This document shows positions 12,564-24,446 of a DNA stretch of 64,000 nucleotides, piece after piece. Within the stretch, counting starts at the first letter, position 1; every line of letters starts with the position of its first letter. The notes under the pieces were generated by a model that saw nothing but the letters and a program-made list of their open reading frames with translations, was not told the origin of the DNA and did not search any database. Origin of the DNA: Phallus indusiatus (taxonomy: Eukaryota > Basidiomycota > Agaricomycetes > Phallales > Phallaceae); assembly GCA_027605045.1 (NCBI GenBank), contig JAQFWX010000064.1:62001-126000 (forward strand), written 5' to 3'. The translations under genes and the position numbers were made by a program.

Positions 12564-12908
12564 CTAGCCATAGTCTTGTTTATGAACAATTGATCTGTCG
12601 AATACTACTATTTTTTTGATAATAAATACCTCAATGTTGTTATTTGGCTTTGTGTAAATCGCTGTCTTCGGTTTCTTTCCTAGGTCATTTCTATGTGAAG
12701 CGTAACTGGTGCCGGCGCGGAGTCTTGTGGTGATTGTCGCTACTTCCGGCCAGTCCACCGGGAATTGGATATTGAAGCTAAGGACAAAGGCGCCTTTATA
12801 ACAAAAACGTCTTCCAAGAAGCTCCGTGGCAATCAATTCGTCTGATGAACTGTGCTCGAGTATCTCTTGGAGCGACAAGCTCACCCGTCCCTTCGACGTG
12901 ACGCCCAC
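12564..12908 (-). CDS. Small hypothetical ORF between MED21 and the DUF21 gene
   Basis: I do not recognise this 114-codon frame. It starts [20 protein letters not shown] and continues [19 protein letters not shown], which looks protein-like in composition; the rest is less convincing and may contain an intron. It starts about 100 bases from the start codon of the plus-strand DUF21 gene and ends before the MED21 stop, which fits the alternating layout of the region. It could also be a chance frame in the leader of the neighbouring gene. RNA evidence would decide. Confidence 0.22.
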   Translation of the reverse strand: MGVTSKGRVSLSLQEILEHSSSDELIATELLGRRFCYKGAFVLSFNIQFPVDWPEVATITTRLRAGTSYASHRNDLGKKPKTAIYTKPNNNIEVFIIKKIVVFDRSIVHKQDYG

Positions 12909-13010
12909 GATCAGCTACAGCCCATAATAAACTCGTCAACCGCGATTCCTTGGACTCGCCAAGTTCACCATCGCCCAACTCAAAAACCTGACAGTCTCTC
13001 AACCACCTCA

Positions 13011-15179
13011 ATGGCCAGCAGTCACGAGAGGTCGCTGCTCTTATTTCTCTTCATATTCTTGGTTGCCGGGCCGTCACACACGCTCGCCCTTGCTCTGTCT
13101 AATACCGAACATGATCATGCTGAGATAGGCTCCCCGGTCTTTTGGTGGAAAATGCTCATTTCAGTCTGTTTGATACTCCTCGGCGGTATCTTTGCAGGTT
13201 TAACTCTTGGTTTGATGGGCCTTGACGAACTTTATCTCCGGGTCCTGGCCATGTCGAGTGAGAACGAGAAAGACAAATACAACGCCACTCAAGGTACTTC
13301 GCACACCCTTTCGTCACCTTTACAAGATGTGATAGGATATCCTTTTTCTGGCAGTCTTGAAACTCATGAAAAGAGGCAGACATTGGATTCTTGTTGTACG
13401 TCGTTTTCGTAACTTGCGCATCGTTTGTAATAGCGAACTCTTGTCCAGTGTCTCCTTCTCTCAAACGTTGTAAGACTAAATATTGGTCGAATTTCTTTTG
13501 TGCCTTTTCAAGATAATTTTTTTTAAGGTTGTCAACGAATCTCTTCCTATATTTTTGGATAGTGCTGTAAGCTTCTTTCTTCTGACCTCAAGTTCATTCT
13601 GGTAATTTTTTTCTGATTAGATTGGAGGCGGAGTAGCCGCTGTGATAATATCAACTACCGGTATTGTTATATTTGGGTACACAAACTTTAGCTTATTACA
13701 TTGAATTGTGATTAATTGACCTCTAGGGAGTCCGTACCTCGTTTTCCCCTCAATCTGATAATTATCTCATGTGCGCTGACAGAGTTATCCCGCAAGCTGT
13801 ATGCGCACGTTATGGCCTTGCAGTTGGGGCTCGCTGTGCCCCGTTCGTTCTTGTGCTGATGTATGCATTAGGTATGCTTGAATACCTGCACAGTTTACTT
13901 CTTGGGAGTCATGACGCCCCCACGATTTTTCACAGCACCTATTGCCTGGCCAATTGCAAAGCTCCTAGATCACATTCTTGGGAGCTCGGAAGCTCATACA
14001 TACAAAAAAGCAGAACTGAAATCGTTTTTACAAGTCAGTTTTTTTGAAAAATTACCTGTCTTCAAAAACAAACACTCTGGATGTTCAATTCACAGTTCCA
14101 TCGCCATGGTGCAGAACCATTAAGAGACGATGAAATTAACATTCTTAATGGCGTTTTGGAACTTAACACTAAACGGGCTATCGATATAATGACCGAAATG
14201 AAGGTAAGCATATATTATCAGCGTATACTTTCCGAAAGTGTCTCAGAAATTACTACAGGATGTAGTGACCCTTAGTGCAGACACCGTTCTGGATCACGAA
14301 ACTTTAGATCGAATGTGTGTGACTCCCAAGAATTTTTCCTGAAAAGGCACATATAAGCATTATTCCAGATTGACCAGCGGTTACTCGCGCTTTCCTGTTC
14401 ATGAGCCTGGTAAACCACTCAGCTTCATTGGTCTGCTCTTAATCAAAACTGTATGTTGAAGTTCATTTCACTCTCTTGATCTCATATATCATATACATTA
14501 GCTCCTTAGATACGACGTTTCCGAAAAAAGATGTGTTGGGTCATTTAAACTCTCCATCCTCCCTGAGGCCCTTCCGAGTATTAATTGCTTTCAAGCCTTA
14601 GACTACTTGTACACGTTTTTCCCTTCATCTTTTTTACTCGTGGATTCATTGTTCATTTAGCCAAACGGGACGTGCGCACTTGCTACTCATTAGTGAAACT
14701 CCAGGCAGAGAAGGAGGTGCCCTCGGTATTGTGACACTAGAAGGTTTGTTTCTATCTCTTCCCTCTTCAAACGCTGACGACACGACACTGCAGATGTCAT
14801 TGAGGTATATATTCTGTCTTTGGTGTCTATGGTGTCTGAATTAAATTGACCTTTTTTTAGGAAATCATTTCCGAGGAGATAGTGGACGAGACGGATATGT
14901 ATGAATCAAATAGGATCAAACGCCGTGCCAAACGTCAAAGCACAGCAGCTATGATGCGAGGGTGAGGAGTTCATTCATGAAAACTGCCATCTTTGTTCGT
15001 ATTGAAACTCCTCCCTTAGGATAGTTGAACACCATCTTCGACGCGCTGAATCTCTGTCAAACCCATCCATTCTAGGTGATCGATCACCATTACTTTCCGC
15101 AGCATTTTTGGACGATAGGTCTAGTTATACCAGCGAGCGCTTGGCGAACTATGGGGCGATATCATCATCATATCACTGA
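13011..15179 (+). CDS. DUF21/CBS-domain membrane protein (CNNM / yeast Mam3-like)
   Basis: CNNM/Mam3 proteins handle divalent cations (Mg, Mn) at the vacuole or plasma membrane. The ATG at 13011 gives [20 protein letters not shown], a signal anchor. The DUF21 core follows: [40 protein letters not shown]. Further membrane exons include GESVPRLVFPSI-like residues near 13730 and [19 protein letters not shown] near 13890. The CBS pair begins near 14110 ([30 protein letters not shown]). Distal exons give [20 protein letters not shown] and [20 protein letters not shown]. The protein ends [19 protein letters not shown]. There are many introns and not all borders are certain. It is convergent to the MFAP1 gene, with about 120 bases between stops. 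Confidence 0.85.
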
Positions 15180-15301
15180 CTGTAACGGAAAATGAAAGAT
15201 TAGATATTGTATATACCCCGTATGAGGCGAGTATTACATATTGGTACACATTTACTCGTATACATTAAGAATCGACATGCAAAACATGTACGCCATAAAT
15301 A

Positions 15302-17003
15302 TTAGCGAATCCTTTGCTTTTTATCATGATCTCGTATTCTGAAAGGACTTGTTGATCTTCGACGTCTTCCCATCACAGAAGAGCCCGTTCGTGAAAATGG
15401 TTCCTGCGATGTTTCTCCACGCTCCCTCAGCTCTTCATTTTCATGTCGTCTTCGTATTTCATTCTTCTCACGACCTCTGTCGTCGCTAAGTAAAGCGGTG
15501 TCTGGTCTAGCTTGGTTGACCCCAGTAAAGCTTTGACCTCCGAGAGCAGCTTGGGGACAGTCTGACATACGCATCATACTCATTTTGTGGCTTCATGTGG
15601 AAAGAATCCTACTGACCTTTCTTTAAATGAGGTCCTCCACACAAGAAGCAACCCTGGCCACCGTTGGGTCGATTGAACCCAAATCCTCCAAAACCGGTAT
15701 TCTGAACAGACGTATCTTGATCCAGCAAGTGCGTATACTTGGTGCGGCTCCTCTTTCCATAATCCCTTACTTGCATGACTTTTGGTAAGAGAGTGACGTC
15801 GGCTGTAGATTCGGTGGCTTGAGTATAATCATGTCGAGTCAGTACTTCAAGATCCTATAACAAATACGAGGTGAAAAAGATGTTATAAAATGATATGTAA
15901 AATAAATTTAACCTGATGAAAAGCCCCCTTGTGCCAATATTTTTGCAAGAACTTTTGAGTCCCTTTGGGTTTTTCTTCACGAGATTTCTGAGCACGTTCC
16001 AGATCCTCTTTTAGTCGAATTTCTTCAGGTAAAGCTCGGCGCCGCTCAATCTCTGCTTTTTCTTCTTCTCGACGGAATTGTTCCTCTTTATCACGCTTGA
16101 TACGATTTAATTCCCGTAATCGCCAAGCCTCGAATTCGCCCGTCGGATCAAGGTCATCGGTATCGTTAACATCCGGTATGTGATCCTCAGTTTCCTCTAT
16201 TGGACAGACCGTTAAGATAATAGGAAGCAGTGGTATATATGACTCACTTTCTGCTAATTCCCGTCGGATGCTTTCTGCCACCAAATCATGACTCTGCTTT
16301 CGTCGAATCTCTGCTTCCTTTTCGCGTTCACGCTGGAGCTCCTCAGGGTCCAATTGAGGATGTCCAGGTGCGACTGTGACACGTGCCCGTCTACGAGTGA
16401 ATAAAAAAAACAGTGCGTTAACAAGCAAAGGATACGGATATAATGATATATAAGTACTTTGGAACAAATACTGGTCGAAATGAAATCACGGGCTTAACTT
16501 CCTCTGACTCGGCGGAATCGGATGTATCGCTAGACTATCCCCAATGAGTTCTCAAGTGGGAAGATAAATCGATAATTTACATCTGTTTCCTCTTCCTCTT
16601 CCTCTTCCCCTTCTGTCTCTTCATCATCATCAGCTTCAGCATCTACGCTGTGAGTAATAATGGCTTGAACAGAACCCTTCAGAAACATAAAGAAAATACG
16701 GAGGAGCAGCATACCCGTTAACCGATCCCTCCCATTCTTAATGTCTTCTTGTATAAGATCATTACTTTTCAAGGTAATGTTTATGGCCTTTTGAGGAATT
16801 GCTGTCGTCAGACGTGAATCGTCGGTATCCAATTGAAAGTCGTTCTGAAGAAAGATATCGTCGGTTTCGACAGTCTCATCTTCTTCAATGTCCGAATCGA
16901 GACCATCCGCAATATCTTCGGCACCCTTTGGGGCTTTTCCCTTCCAGTATCGTGCAGCAGGGCGCGGAAGACGAGGGGCCTCTTTCTTTCTTGTAGCTTG
17001 CAT
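15302..17003 (-). CDS. MFAP1-domain spliceosomal protein with a C-terminal zinc knuckle
   Basis: MFAP1 (Spp381-like in yeast) joins the spliceosomal B complex and binds Prp38. The start MQATRKKEAPRLPRPAARYW KGKAPKG is typical of fungal members. Acidic stretches follow (DSDIEEDETVETDD, DDEETEGEEEEEEETD), then a long charged helix of the MFAP1 domain (LDPEELQREREKEAEIRRK; EAWRLRELNRIKRDKEEQ; DLERAQKSREEKPKGTQK) and the core FLQKYWHKGAF. After DLEVLTRHDYTQATES and KYTHLLDQDTSVQNTGFGGF there is CFLCGGPHLKKDC, formed across a splice site (GTCAGT donor near 15617), a CCHC-type knuckle. The tail is RS/RE-rich (RRRRSTSPFRIRDHDKKQRI). Family certain. Confidence 0.9.
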
Positions 17004-17625
17004 GCAAGTTCTAAGTGCGTTTCTTACGTAATCCTTTAGTACAAATATGCCGATACAGCAAACTATTGGCAAACTAGATAAGTCTTTAATGGAGGTTGCG
17101 TGGCTGCAACCTTTCAAGTCTTTTAGATAAAAAAAAAACAACGGTCACATTCATTAACAGACAAACGATGTGAACAGCATTTGCATAAAATACGTTAAGA
17201 CGCTCCCAGTCTCTCAGCTCATGGAACTTCCAAGTTTCAAGTTCAACTATTGACCCTTTCTTAGAAGTATATGGAGAGTTGAAATCACCCGGTACATTTA
17301 GCTGCTGTTGTTTATTACATTGTGACACATCTGCACTCAGGGATCATCTAACTTCGCATGTTGAAAATTAAGAGAAACATATACATTGGCCGTGTTCACT
17401 CATCAGTGCTAAGCTGACGGATGATATTGTTTGAAATATCGAGGTTTGTTATCTGAAAGCGAGAGTTTGCGTGTCCATAGACCGTGACGAAAGTCTCAAT
17501 AAGAGTGTCCGCCATTTGCCATAAAACTCGTATCACGCAGAGCAGAGTAAAAAAACGCGCGCCTGGCTTGTATACACATTATACAGGCGCAACGTTACGT
17601 ACAGGTAATGCTCAAATGTTATTTA
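17004..17625. other. Intergenic stretch between MFAP1 and GYF genes, nothing recognised
   Basis: This stretch is the 5' side of the MFAP1 gene and the 3' side of the GYF gene. An 80-codon minus-strand frame at 17086-17328 has no recognisable motif and is most likely chance or an untranslated exon. I see no RNA gene or repeat. Confidence 0.5.
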
Positions 17626-20600
17626 CTATGAGTTCACCGTACTCAAATGTTTGATTATTTCTTCCCTTTCTTCTTGACGACCTTGAAGGGCAGTTCGTTC
17701 TGCAAAGGTTTGGGCTGGGTCTTCACTACTAAATACTAGTTTCAGAACGATTTGAACGACCAATGAGGGAGAAGGACGCGTACCATCTGCTAATGAAGGT
17801 TGCCTGCCATCCGCATATTTAGGTCGACTAGCTGCATCACCCTTACGTCGACTACAAAATTCTGCAGCAAACCTGCGACCATCCATAGTATCGCTGTTCA
17901 TGTAAACCATGTCCTGTATTACCTCTACAGTAGACGGGGGGAAGTCAAGAGGAAATGCTAATAACATAGTCATAAACTCCTCGGCTAGTGAATTATTGAA
18001 TGCGGCACAAACACGATACTTTTTTTATGAAATACTTACTGTTGAATCCAACATTGAAGCCACGTAAAGACTCCCGGAGCCATTTGATGAATTCTGAAGA
18101 GGGTGGAACGGGAGGATCGTCTACAGTGTTGGAATTTGGCTTCAGGGGTGCTTTTGAACCTGGGAGTGTTACATTGCTGAGAGAACGGTTCATATTATTC
18201 GAAGCTTGCTTCACAGAGGGAACAGATTGTGGGGTAACCGATGTCGCTGTGATAGGCATTTGCCGTGTAATATTTGTATTCGCTGTCGGTGTCGATGTCG
18301 TTGTCGTCGGGACAGTAGTGGCAGAATTATGGCGACCGCTGGCACCAACAGTAGTCCACGCCCCTCCGCTGGAAAGGATCGACTGCAATAAGGTTAGTGA
18401 GTGAAAGGTCGAGGTAGAACTATGTTACCTTATGAGCGGTTTCTGCATATGCCCTTTTGCTGGCACTCGGTGCCCTGTCTTTATCTTTAGCAAGCGCTTT
18501 CTTCTTCAGTTCTTCTTCTTCTTCTTGAATTTCTCTCATAGTCTGTTTTATTCGGGTGGGGTTGGTCCATACAGGTGCCGAGGAGATAGAGGAAGGAGAA
18601 GATGGCTGTTGGGCTGCTTCTTTCGAATTAGGCCGCGAGTTTCTGGTTTGTGGAACGGATAAACCCCAAGTATTACGAAGAACGGGCGTTTCATCCGTAG
18701 CTGCATTGCTAGTGCGAATATTCCATTCCTTTTGACGCTCAGTGACCTTGCGAATCTCGGAATTTTTGGTCTCAGCTTCCTGGATTTCGCGAAGACCAAT
18801 TTTTGCCTCATCAGTAGACGGCGTAGAATTCTTCCAAGCTGGTTTTGATGCTGCAGAGATAGAGCCAGATATAATAGTTGTAGAGGAAGGCTCTAGGCGT
18901 CCTTTTTGTTCCGGTACAGCACGAGGCGTATCGAGTCTCTCACTTTGGATCAAACTCTCCTTAGAAACCTCTTCGGGAACCGTAGTTTCTGAATTTTGGG
19001 AAAATTCCGATTGTGTTCGATTCAATTTTATGGGAGCAGAAGAAATTTCTCTTAGCCCCGCGGTTTCCACCATTTCCGTAGATACTCCTTCCTGAACATT
19101 GAGTGAAGAGATCGCAACAGGCGGCGAAGCATTCTCAGGAGAGAAATATGGCTCATGATTTTCAGAAACGCGCTGATCTGAAGATATAAGAGTTGGATCT
19201 CCTTTTAAAGCAATGTGCTTATCAGAATTTCGATGCAAAAAAACAGAGTCCTCCGGAAAAAACGCAGCATTTCGATGCAGATCCTCGCCGTTAGATAAGG
19301 ATTTGGATACATCCAAGCCATCAAGAGATGGCTTCCTTTCCGGACTCAGTATATTTGAAGTGGAAAACGAAGGAAGTATGCCATAAGGAGGATCGGCGTA
19401 TGACATGCTGTATAGCGAGGAATTCAGGGACACGGCGGCTCCAGGATCATTGTGAATTGCCCCACCTCGAGTGTGAATATTATGAATGAAGAACTACAGA
19501 GAAACTCAAAAGACTCACTACTAGAATACCCTGTTTGAGCACCAGGAAAAGTTCGGGCTTGATCCATTAGTGTTGCATGCGGAAACTCATTCTCATCACG
19601 ACCATAGCCAACGAGATCATCGTGATAGGCGAGAGTATGTTCAAAATTTGCGGGTCCACCAACCACAGGCTGTAACACGGTGCCTCTATTTGACAGTTGA
19701 AAAACGAGTTCATGAGGAGAAGGAATGGCCAAAACACCGGGATTCGGCACAACAGGGACTGGGCCGGATGACGTGCTAGAATAAGAGTTTGGCATATTGC
19801 TAAAATTTGCTGCACTTGGTTGTTGGAACAGCGACTGATGTATCGAATGATCTAACATTTGACTGTCAGACTGAGCCAACGGTTGACGGAAGTGATTAAA
19901 AGGCTGTGGATCAGGCAATAAACTACTTTTTGGAAAAAACTTGATGATATATCCTCGGGATATAGCCGAATAAAAAGTTTCCCGCTCCGCGTGTGCATCG
20001 CAAGGTCACCAACCATAATCCAATTGCTGTCCAATTGAAAACGCTTTACGAGAAGATCTGGAGCGAAGTACCCTTCGTCATACCATTTTTGCATTAAACT
20101 GGCGGAAAAAGGTCCTATTATTGTAGACATTAGGGTAAGAACAATCACATCTCGTAAAGTACTGTATGTCACCTTGAATGTTGCCTTTTGGGTCTCTGTA
20201 TAACCAAGTGATGCTCGCCGGATCAGGATCAAACCCAGGAGGATGGGTAACAGCAACTTCATCCTTGATTTTGAGGGGCAAAGTACCGTAGCCATCAACC
20301 TCGGGCGAGCCAATATGCTTTTCAAAAACAACTCCGAAAGATGGACTTTTATTGAGCTCTGCCTGAAGGTCTTCGCCGTTCACCATATGCCTGTCGCTGC
20401 CACTAGTGCTCTCTCCGGAGGAGGCCATAATATCGATATGGTGATCAGTGAACTTATCCACTTGGCCATTAGTAACATTATGATCCAACTCAGTGATCGT
20501 GTTGTTCGGCACGTCTTCCTTTTTGTCATCTCTCTTTCTCCAAGTTCCATCCAGTATAACATTTTCAAGTGCGGGCGAATTCGCCCCCCACCTCGCACGT

Positions 20601-21324
20601 GGGGACGGAAGACCTCCACTCGGTGACATCAAGCCTCCTGCGGGTGACAAGGGACTTGAGAGTGAAAGTCGACGAAAGGAAGAGATAGTTAAATCTGAAA
20701 CAGATGTTTTAAAAGACAATAGTGTGAATGAACAATAAGGCCTACCAGTAGACTCTTCTCTTCTCTTCCTAGCCACGGAAGGTGAAAATCGAGATTGTCC
20801 AAACGAGCCCTGCGTACTGGAGGCGAGAGAGGTGAGTTTCGGCCTTTCAAGTGGACTAGGAAGAACATCATGAGATTGTCGACGGCGTAATTCGGAATTA
20901 AGTGAGGATGCGAACAACTGGATGAGGGAATTACTACCTTTTTCCTCGAAAGACGTGATTGATAGAACTAAGTACGAACCTTCTTTTCCGAATCACTCAG
21001 TTCTTTGAATCCAATGGGATCTCCACCCAACTCTGTTACGACACCGTCCCAAAGCTCAATTTCCACCCCAAGAGGACCGCGTCCACCCCCTTCAGCCCAT
21101 ATTTGTAACATCTCTTCTTTTGAATATTTAAATGGGGTAATTGAACTGTTTTTCTCTTGCTCTGAAGTGCTGTTTGTAACAAGCGATGAATATAGAGAAG
21201 TTGCTGGCATTTGAGTGGTGGAAGGCGATAACGTGGGTTGAGTGGGGCGTGCTGTAGATGATGGCGCCGACGCTTGCTTGGAACGCATCCATTCAGGACC
21301 AAACTGAAGTGAAATGCTAGACAT
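17626..21324 (-). CDS. GYF-domain protein (Smy2/Syh1/GIGYF-like)
   Basis: GYF domains bind proline-rich sequences; fungal Smy2-type proteins act in mRNA surveillance, translational repression and ER-Golgi links. The start MSSISLQFGPEWMRSKQ is followed by low-complexity sequence and by YSKEEMLQIWAEGGGRGPLG, like the N-terminal block of GIGYF proteins. The GYF domain lies at about 19950-20230: ITWLYRDPKGNIQGDIQYF across a splice to GPFSASLMQKWYDEGYFAPD LLVKRF, then WIMVGDLAMH. A long Ser/Gln/Glu-rich middle contains a charged coil (MREIQEEEEELKKKALAKDK). The C-terminal exons give SSEFIKWLRESLRGFNVGFN, PSTVEVIQDMVYMNSDTMDG RRFAAEFCSRRKGD and an end in LSTVNS. The protein is over 1000 residues. 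Confidence 0.87.
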
Positions 21325-21581
21325 TATTGATTTCACAAGATAAGGCTGATAGGATTGAAAACAAAGTAATATTCGCTGATTCGAGCGTTTGTCAAGATGT
21401 TGGTTGCAGAAAAACTCTTTCAAAACCCCACGAGCGCCCACTGCTGGAAGGTAAATATACACTGAAAATAAAGTACTAAAAGACCCAAGTACTAATGTAT
21501 CAATATGTATTACATGTATTACCACGTCTGGCTGATCCTCCACCTACTGGGGGGCAATGCTTTATTTTAGAAGGTAAAGGG

Positions 21582-23944
21582 TCAGACAGATATGCAAAAA
21601 TAGTAACGGAAGTTTGGCGCACCTTGCAACCTTCGGGCAGTAGGAACAATGTAAAATATCAACGAGATTACACCAACAACCACACAAATCGTAGAGACAA
21701 TATAGTATCCGTCCCTTTCAGTAATGCACTCCCCACCAATAAATTCGCAGGCTTGTTTTCCGTGCTCAGAAACGCATTCGGAGGCTGTTAACAGTAATGA
21801 TCTCGTGTCAGAATGCCAATGTGAGTAGAGAAATTCCTACCTTGTAAGATGAGATCTGAAGTGTTTGTGACTCGACATGTTGCCACACTGAACATGTCCA
21901 CACCTCTTAGGACGAAATATCGAGGCCACGTGCCGCCCAGATTAGTAGCAGTGTTTAGTAGCTGTTTGTATGAATAGTGCGTAGTCAGCAAAAAGCTAAA
22001 AGCCTTATAACTATACTATCTACCGTCATATAAGTTCCTCCAATCAAAGGATCGGCAATTGTTGCATGGAATGCCGAGATGCCAACAAATTGGACAGTGC
22101 TGCAAAGTAAAAATCAGCGCGTAAAGATTCGGAAAGTATAGACAAACTGACGAGGTAAATCCCGATGCAACTGTAGTCACGATTATAAATATAAAGAAGG
22201 ACATTGATATTGGTGGTTTGGGAAATGCGGCAATGGTAAACATTGCAACAACTGCAAAACCTAGCCGGCCCCAAAAAGCCCAGATCCAAGGCCGTAGAGG
22301 TTTGTCACCACGTGTCCACCGTGCAGCAAAATAACCTTCCAATAATTGAAATGGGAAATCAATTAGAACTGAAAGTGCCATGTCTTCCTTTTTTAACCCT
22401 TTCTCGACCATTTTTAGTTGAGTGACGGCTTCATTAGCTTGAAACCCGATTTTAGAGATAAAATGCATTATGCACAGAGATTGGACGTCTGTGAGATAAA
22501 CGCTTAACACACGTAATTTCTAGCGTCAGCATACTTACGCTTTAATTTGCATACCGACCATAAAACACCGTAGACTTTCTTTAGGTTCATTTCATCTTCA
22601 CTTTCAGTGGGAGGGGCCTTGACATTAGATCAGAGTGTGTCACAACAGTGATGAATGTCAAGATGATGCCAACCTCAGATTTAAAGAATAACAACCATAT
22701 AGTCACGGAATAGCACACAATTGCCCAAAATTGAAGATAGGTGCTCAGGGACAACCTAGGAATGTTCCACTTCTTTCTGCAGAGATAGGAAATTCAAGAT
22801 TTTCTCAACTGAAATTGCTGAAAAGCGACATACGCAAAATCCTCGCTGTTTAAAGCCAAGAAAACTGTGAATGAGGTAAAATAACCTGTGTTCAAACCGA
22901 AAGTTTGGCATGTCGACGCGTAGGAAATATTCTCGGGTGACAATAAAGTCAATGCCCATCCTTCAAAATAAGATAACAGTGGAGAACACTTCAAACATGT
23001 TTGCGCAACAACGAACCATCAACAGCAATATCTTTGGATAATATCAACAAAGGCGGGGGATTGATCGGGAGAGGAATTACCTTGTGTGGCAGCCAGAAAA
23101 ACGAGCAGCGTAAATATGACGGTCAATGAAACTATGTGTTCGTCCGGCTAAACTTGTATTAGAAAGCAATAGATGTGCTTGAACCAGATGTGCGGACCGA
23201 GTTCATCAGCTCATCCGAGTGACGTGCTATCCATAGCATTAAAGAACCAATGATGATTTGCATGGGTACTATCCAAGATTTACGACGACCCAATCTTGGG
23301 AGGAACAGCGAATCTACAATAGGCGACCAAAACAATTTAAGTGAGTATGGGTATCCGGAAAGAGCAAATATGCCCAGTTGCGAATATGATAGGTGAGAAC
23401 GCAGGATAAATGGGATCGAGCCTGTATCTGATATGAGCCCTGCAGCATAACGGACAATGGAAGAATGCTACCTAGAGCCAGTCCTATCTTTTTCAGCAGC
23501 AAAAAAAGAACCGACGGGTTTAGAATACAACTTAAGTTTACTCAAATGGATCGGGATAGCGGCACTCACTGGGACGCCCTGTATTAAATCTACAACAATA
23601 CAACGAGAAAACGATAAGAGAGACAAGCAGTCTGACATAGAGGACGCACATAATATACATAATAAAATCATGCCCTGTTTATCTTTCCGGGGAATGGGTT
23701 TCTTAACTTGATGTTCATCGTAACTGCGAGACGACGACCGCTTTGGGCGGTGATCACCGTTGAGCAGGGTCATTTCGAAGTCATCCCGATCGGAAAGAAG
23801 ATTTTGCGTGCTCGTTGACTCTACCGAGGAAGTGCCCTGTATGACACCTTCGAGTTCGGGCTCCAGGTTGTTGTGAGTGTATTTTTGACGAGGAGATTTT
23901 TTGCGTCGTCCCTGACGGAGAACAGGGGAAGAAGGGTTTGACAT
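21582..23944 (-). CDS. Acetyl-CoA transporter of the ER/Golgi (SLC33A1/AT-1 family)
   Basis: AT-1 proteins import acetyl-CoA into the ER lumen. The ATG at 23944 gives MSNPSSPVLRQGRRKKSPRQ and a cytosolic tail with KPIPRKDKQGM; the first membrane exon continues to IQGVPV. Later exons encode repeated hydrophobic segments: NWAYLLFPD..., LALGSILPL region near 23430, FEHRLFYL region near 22880, WAFWGRLGFAVVAMFTIAAF near 22270. The last exon gives CVSEHGKQACEFIGGECITE RDGYYIVSTICVVVGV and PTARRLQGAPNFRYYFCISV, the family C-terminus; the stop is at 21582. The many introns make the middle approximate. It is divergent to the P450 gene. The family call rests on both ends of the protein. Confidence 0.82.
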
Positions 23945-24446
23945 AGAACTCAAAGCCTAGCAAAAAATGAGTACTATTTCCCCCCGACTAGCAGAAGTGA
24001 GAATGGACAAATGGGCCTGAACACGTATGTATACAGATTGTGCCGAAGAGTATGCACTGGTTAGAACGCGAAAAAATGCTTCCGCGCAAGCCAACACTTT
24101 GGGCGCTTTAGCGGTGACGAAATTGTGACACGTCGTCCCAGAGCTAAGTCACGGCCAAGTCTCGCCGACCCTGAGCAGTTTTATTCGTACATACGCGATT
24201 TTCAATTACTTAGGCCCAGACGGTAATGTCAACAAAGCTGGCAACAAATTCGTCCTTGTTTCGTGATGAGCATTATGGACTGAAGCCGATCTCAGTGCCT
24301 ACAGCCCTTCAATACCGTAACCGGCTTTTGATACTCCCGAGCGCAAGTCCCGTACGGCCGCGAACTTTACCGCCACTGGTGAGTATAAAGTTGCGACGGA
24401 CAAGAAGCAAAAGCCTCATCAATTGATTTCTTCTTTCAACATCTCT
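23945..24446. other. Divergent promoter region between transporter and P450
   Basis: About 500 bases separate the two start codons. A 66-codon plus-strand frame (24226-24426) has no recognisable motif and is probably leader sequence of the P450 gene or chance. I see no repeat. Confidence 0.45.

Noticed and set aside
12387..12593. 68-codon plus-strand frame after MED21
   Set aside because: Basic, low-information translation with no motif; it overlaps the probable 3' end of MED21.
17086..17328. 80-codon minus-strand frame upstream of the MFAP1 gene
   Set aside because: No recognisable domain, the start context is poor, and the frame can be explained by chance in leader DNA.
24226..24426. Possible small gene before the P450
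   Set aside because: The translation is Arg/Ser/Leu-rich without motif and lies just upstream of a clear P450 start.
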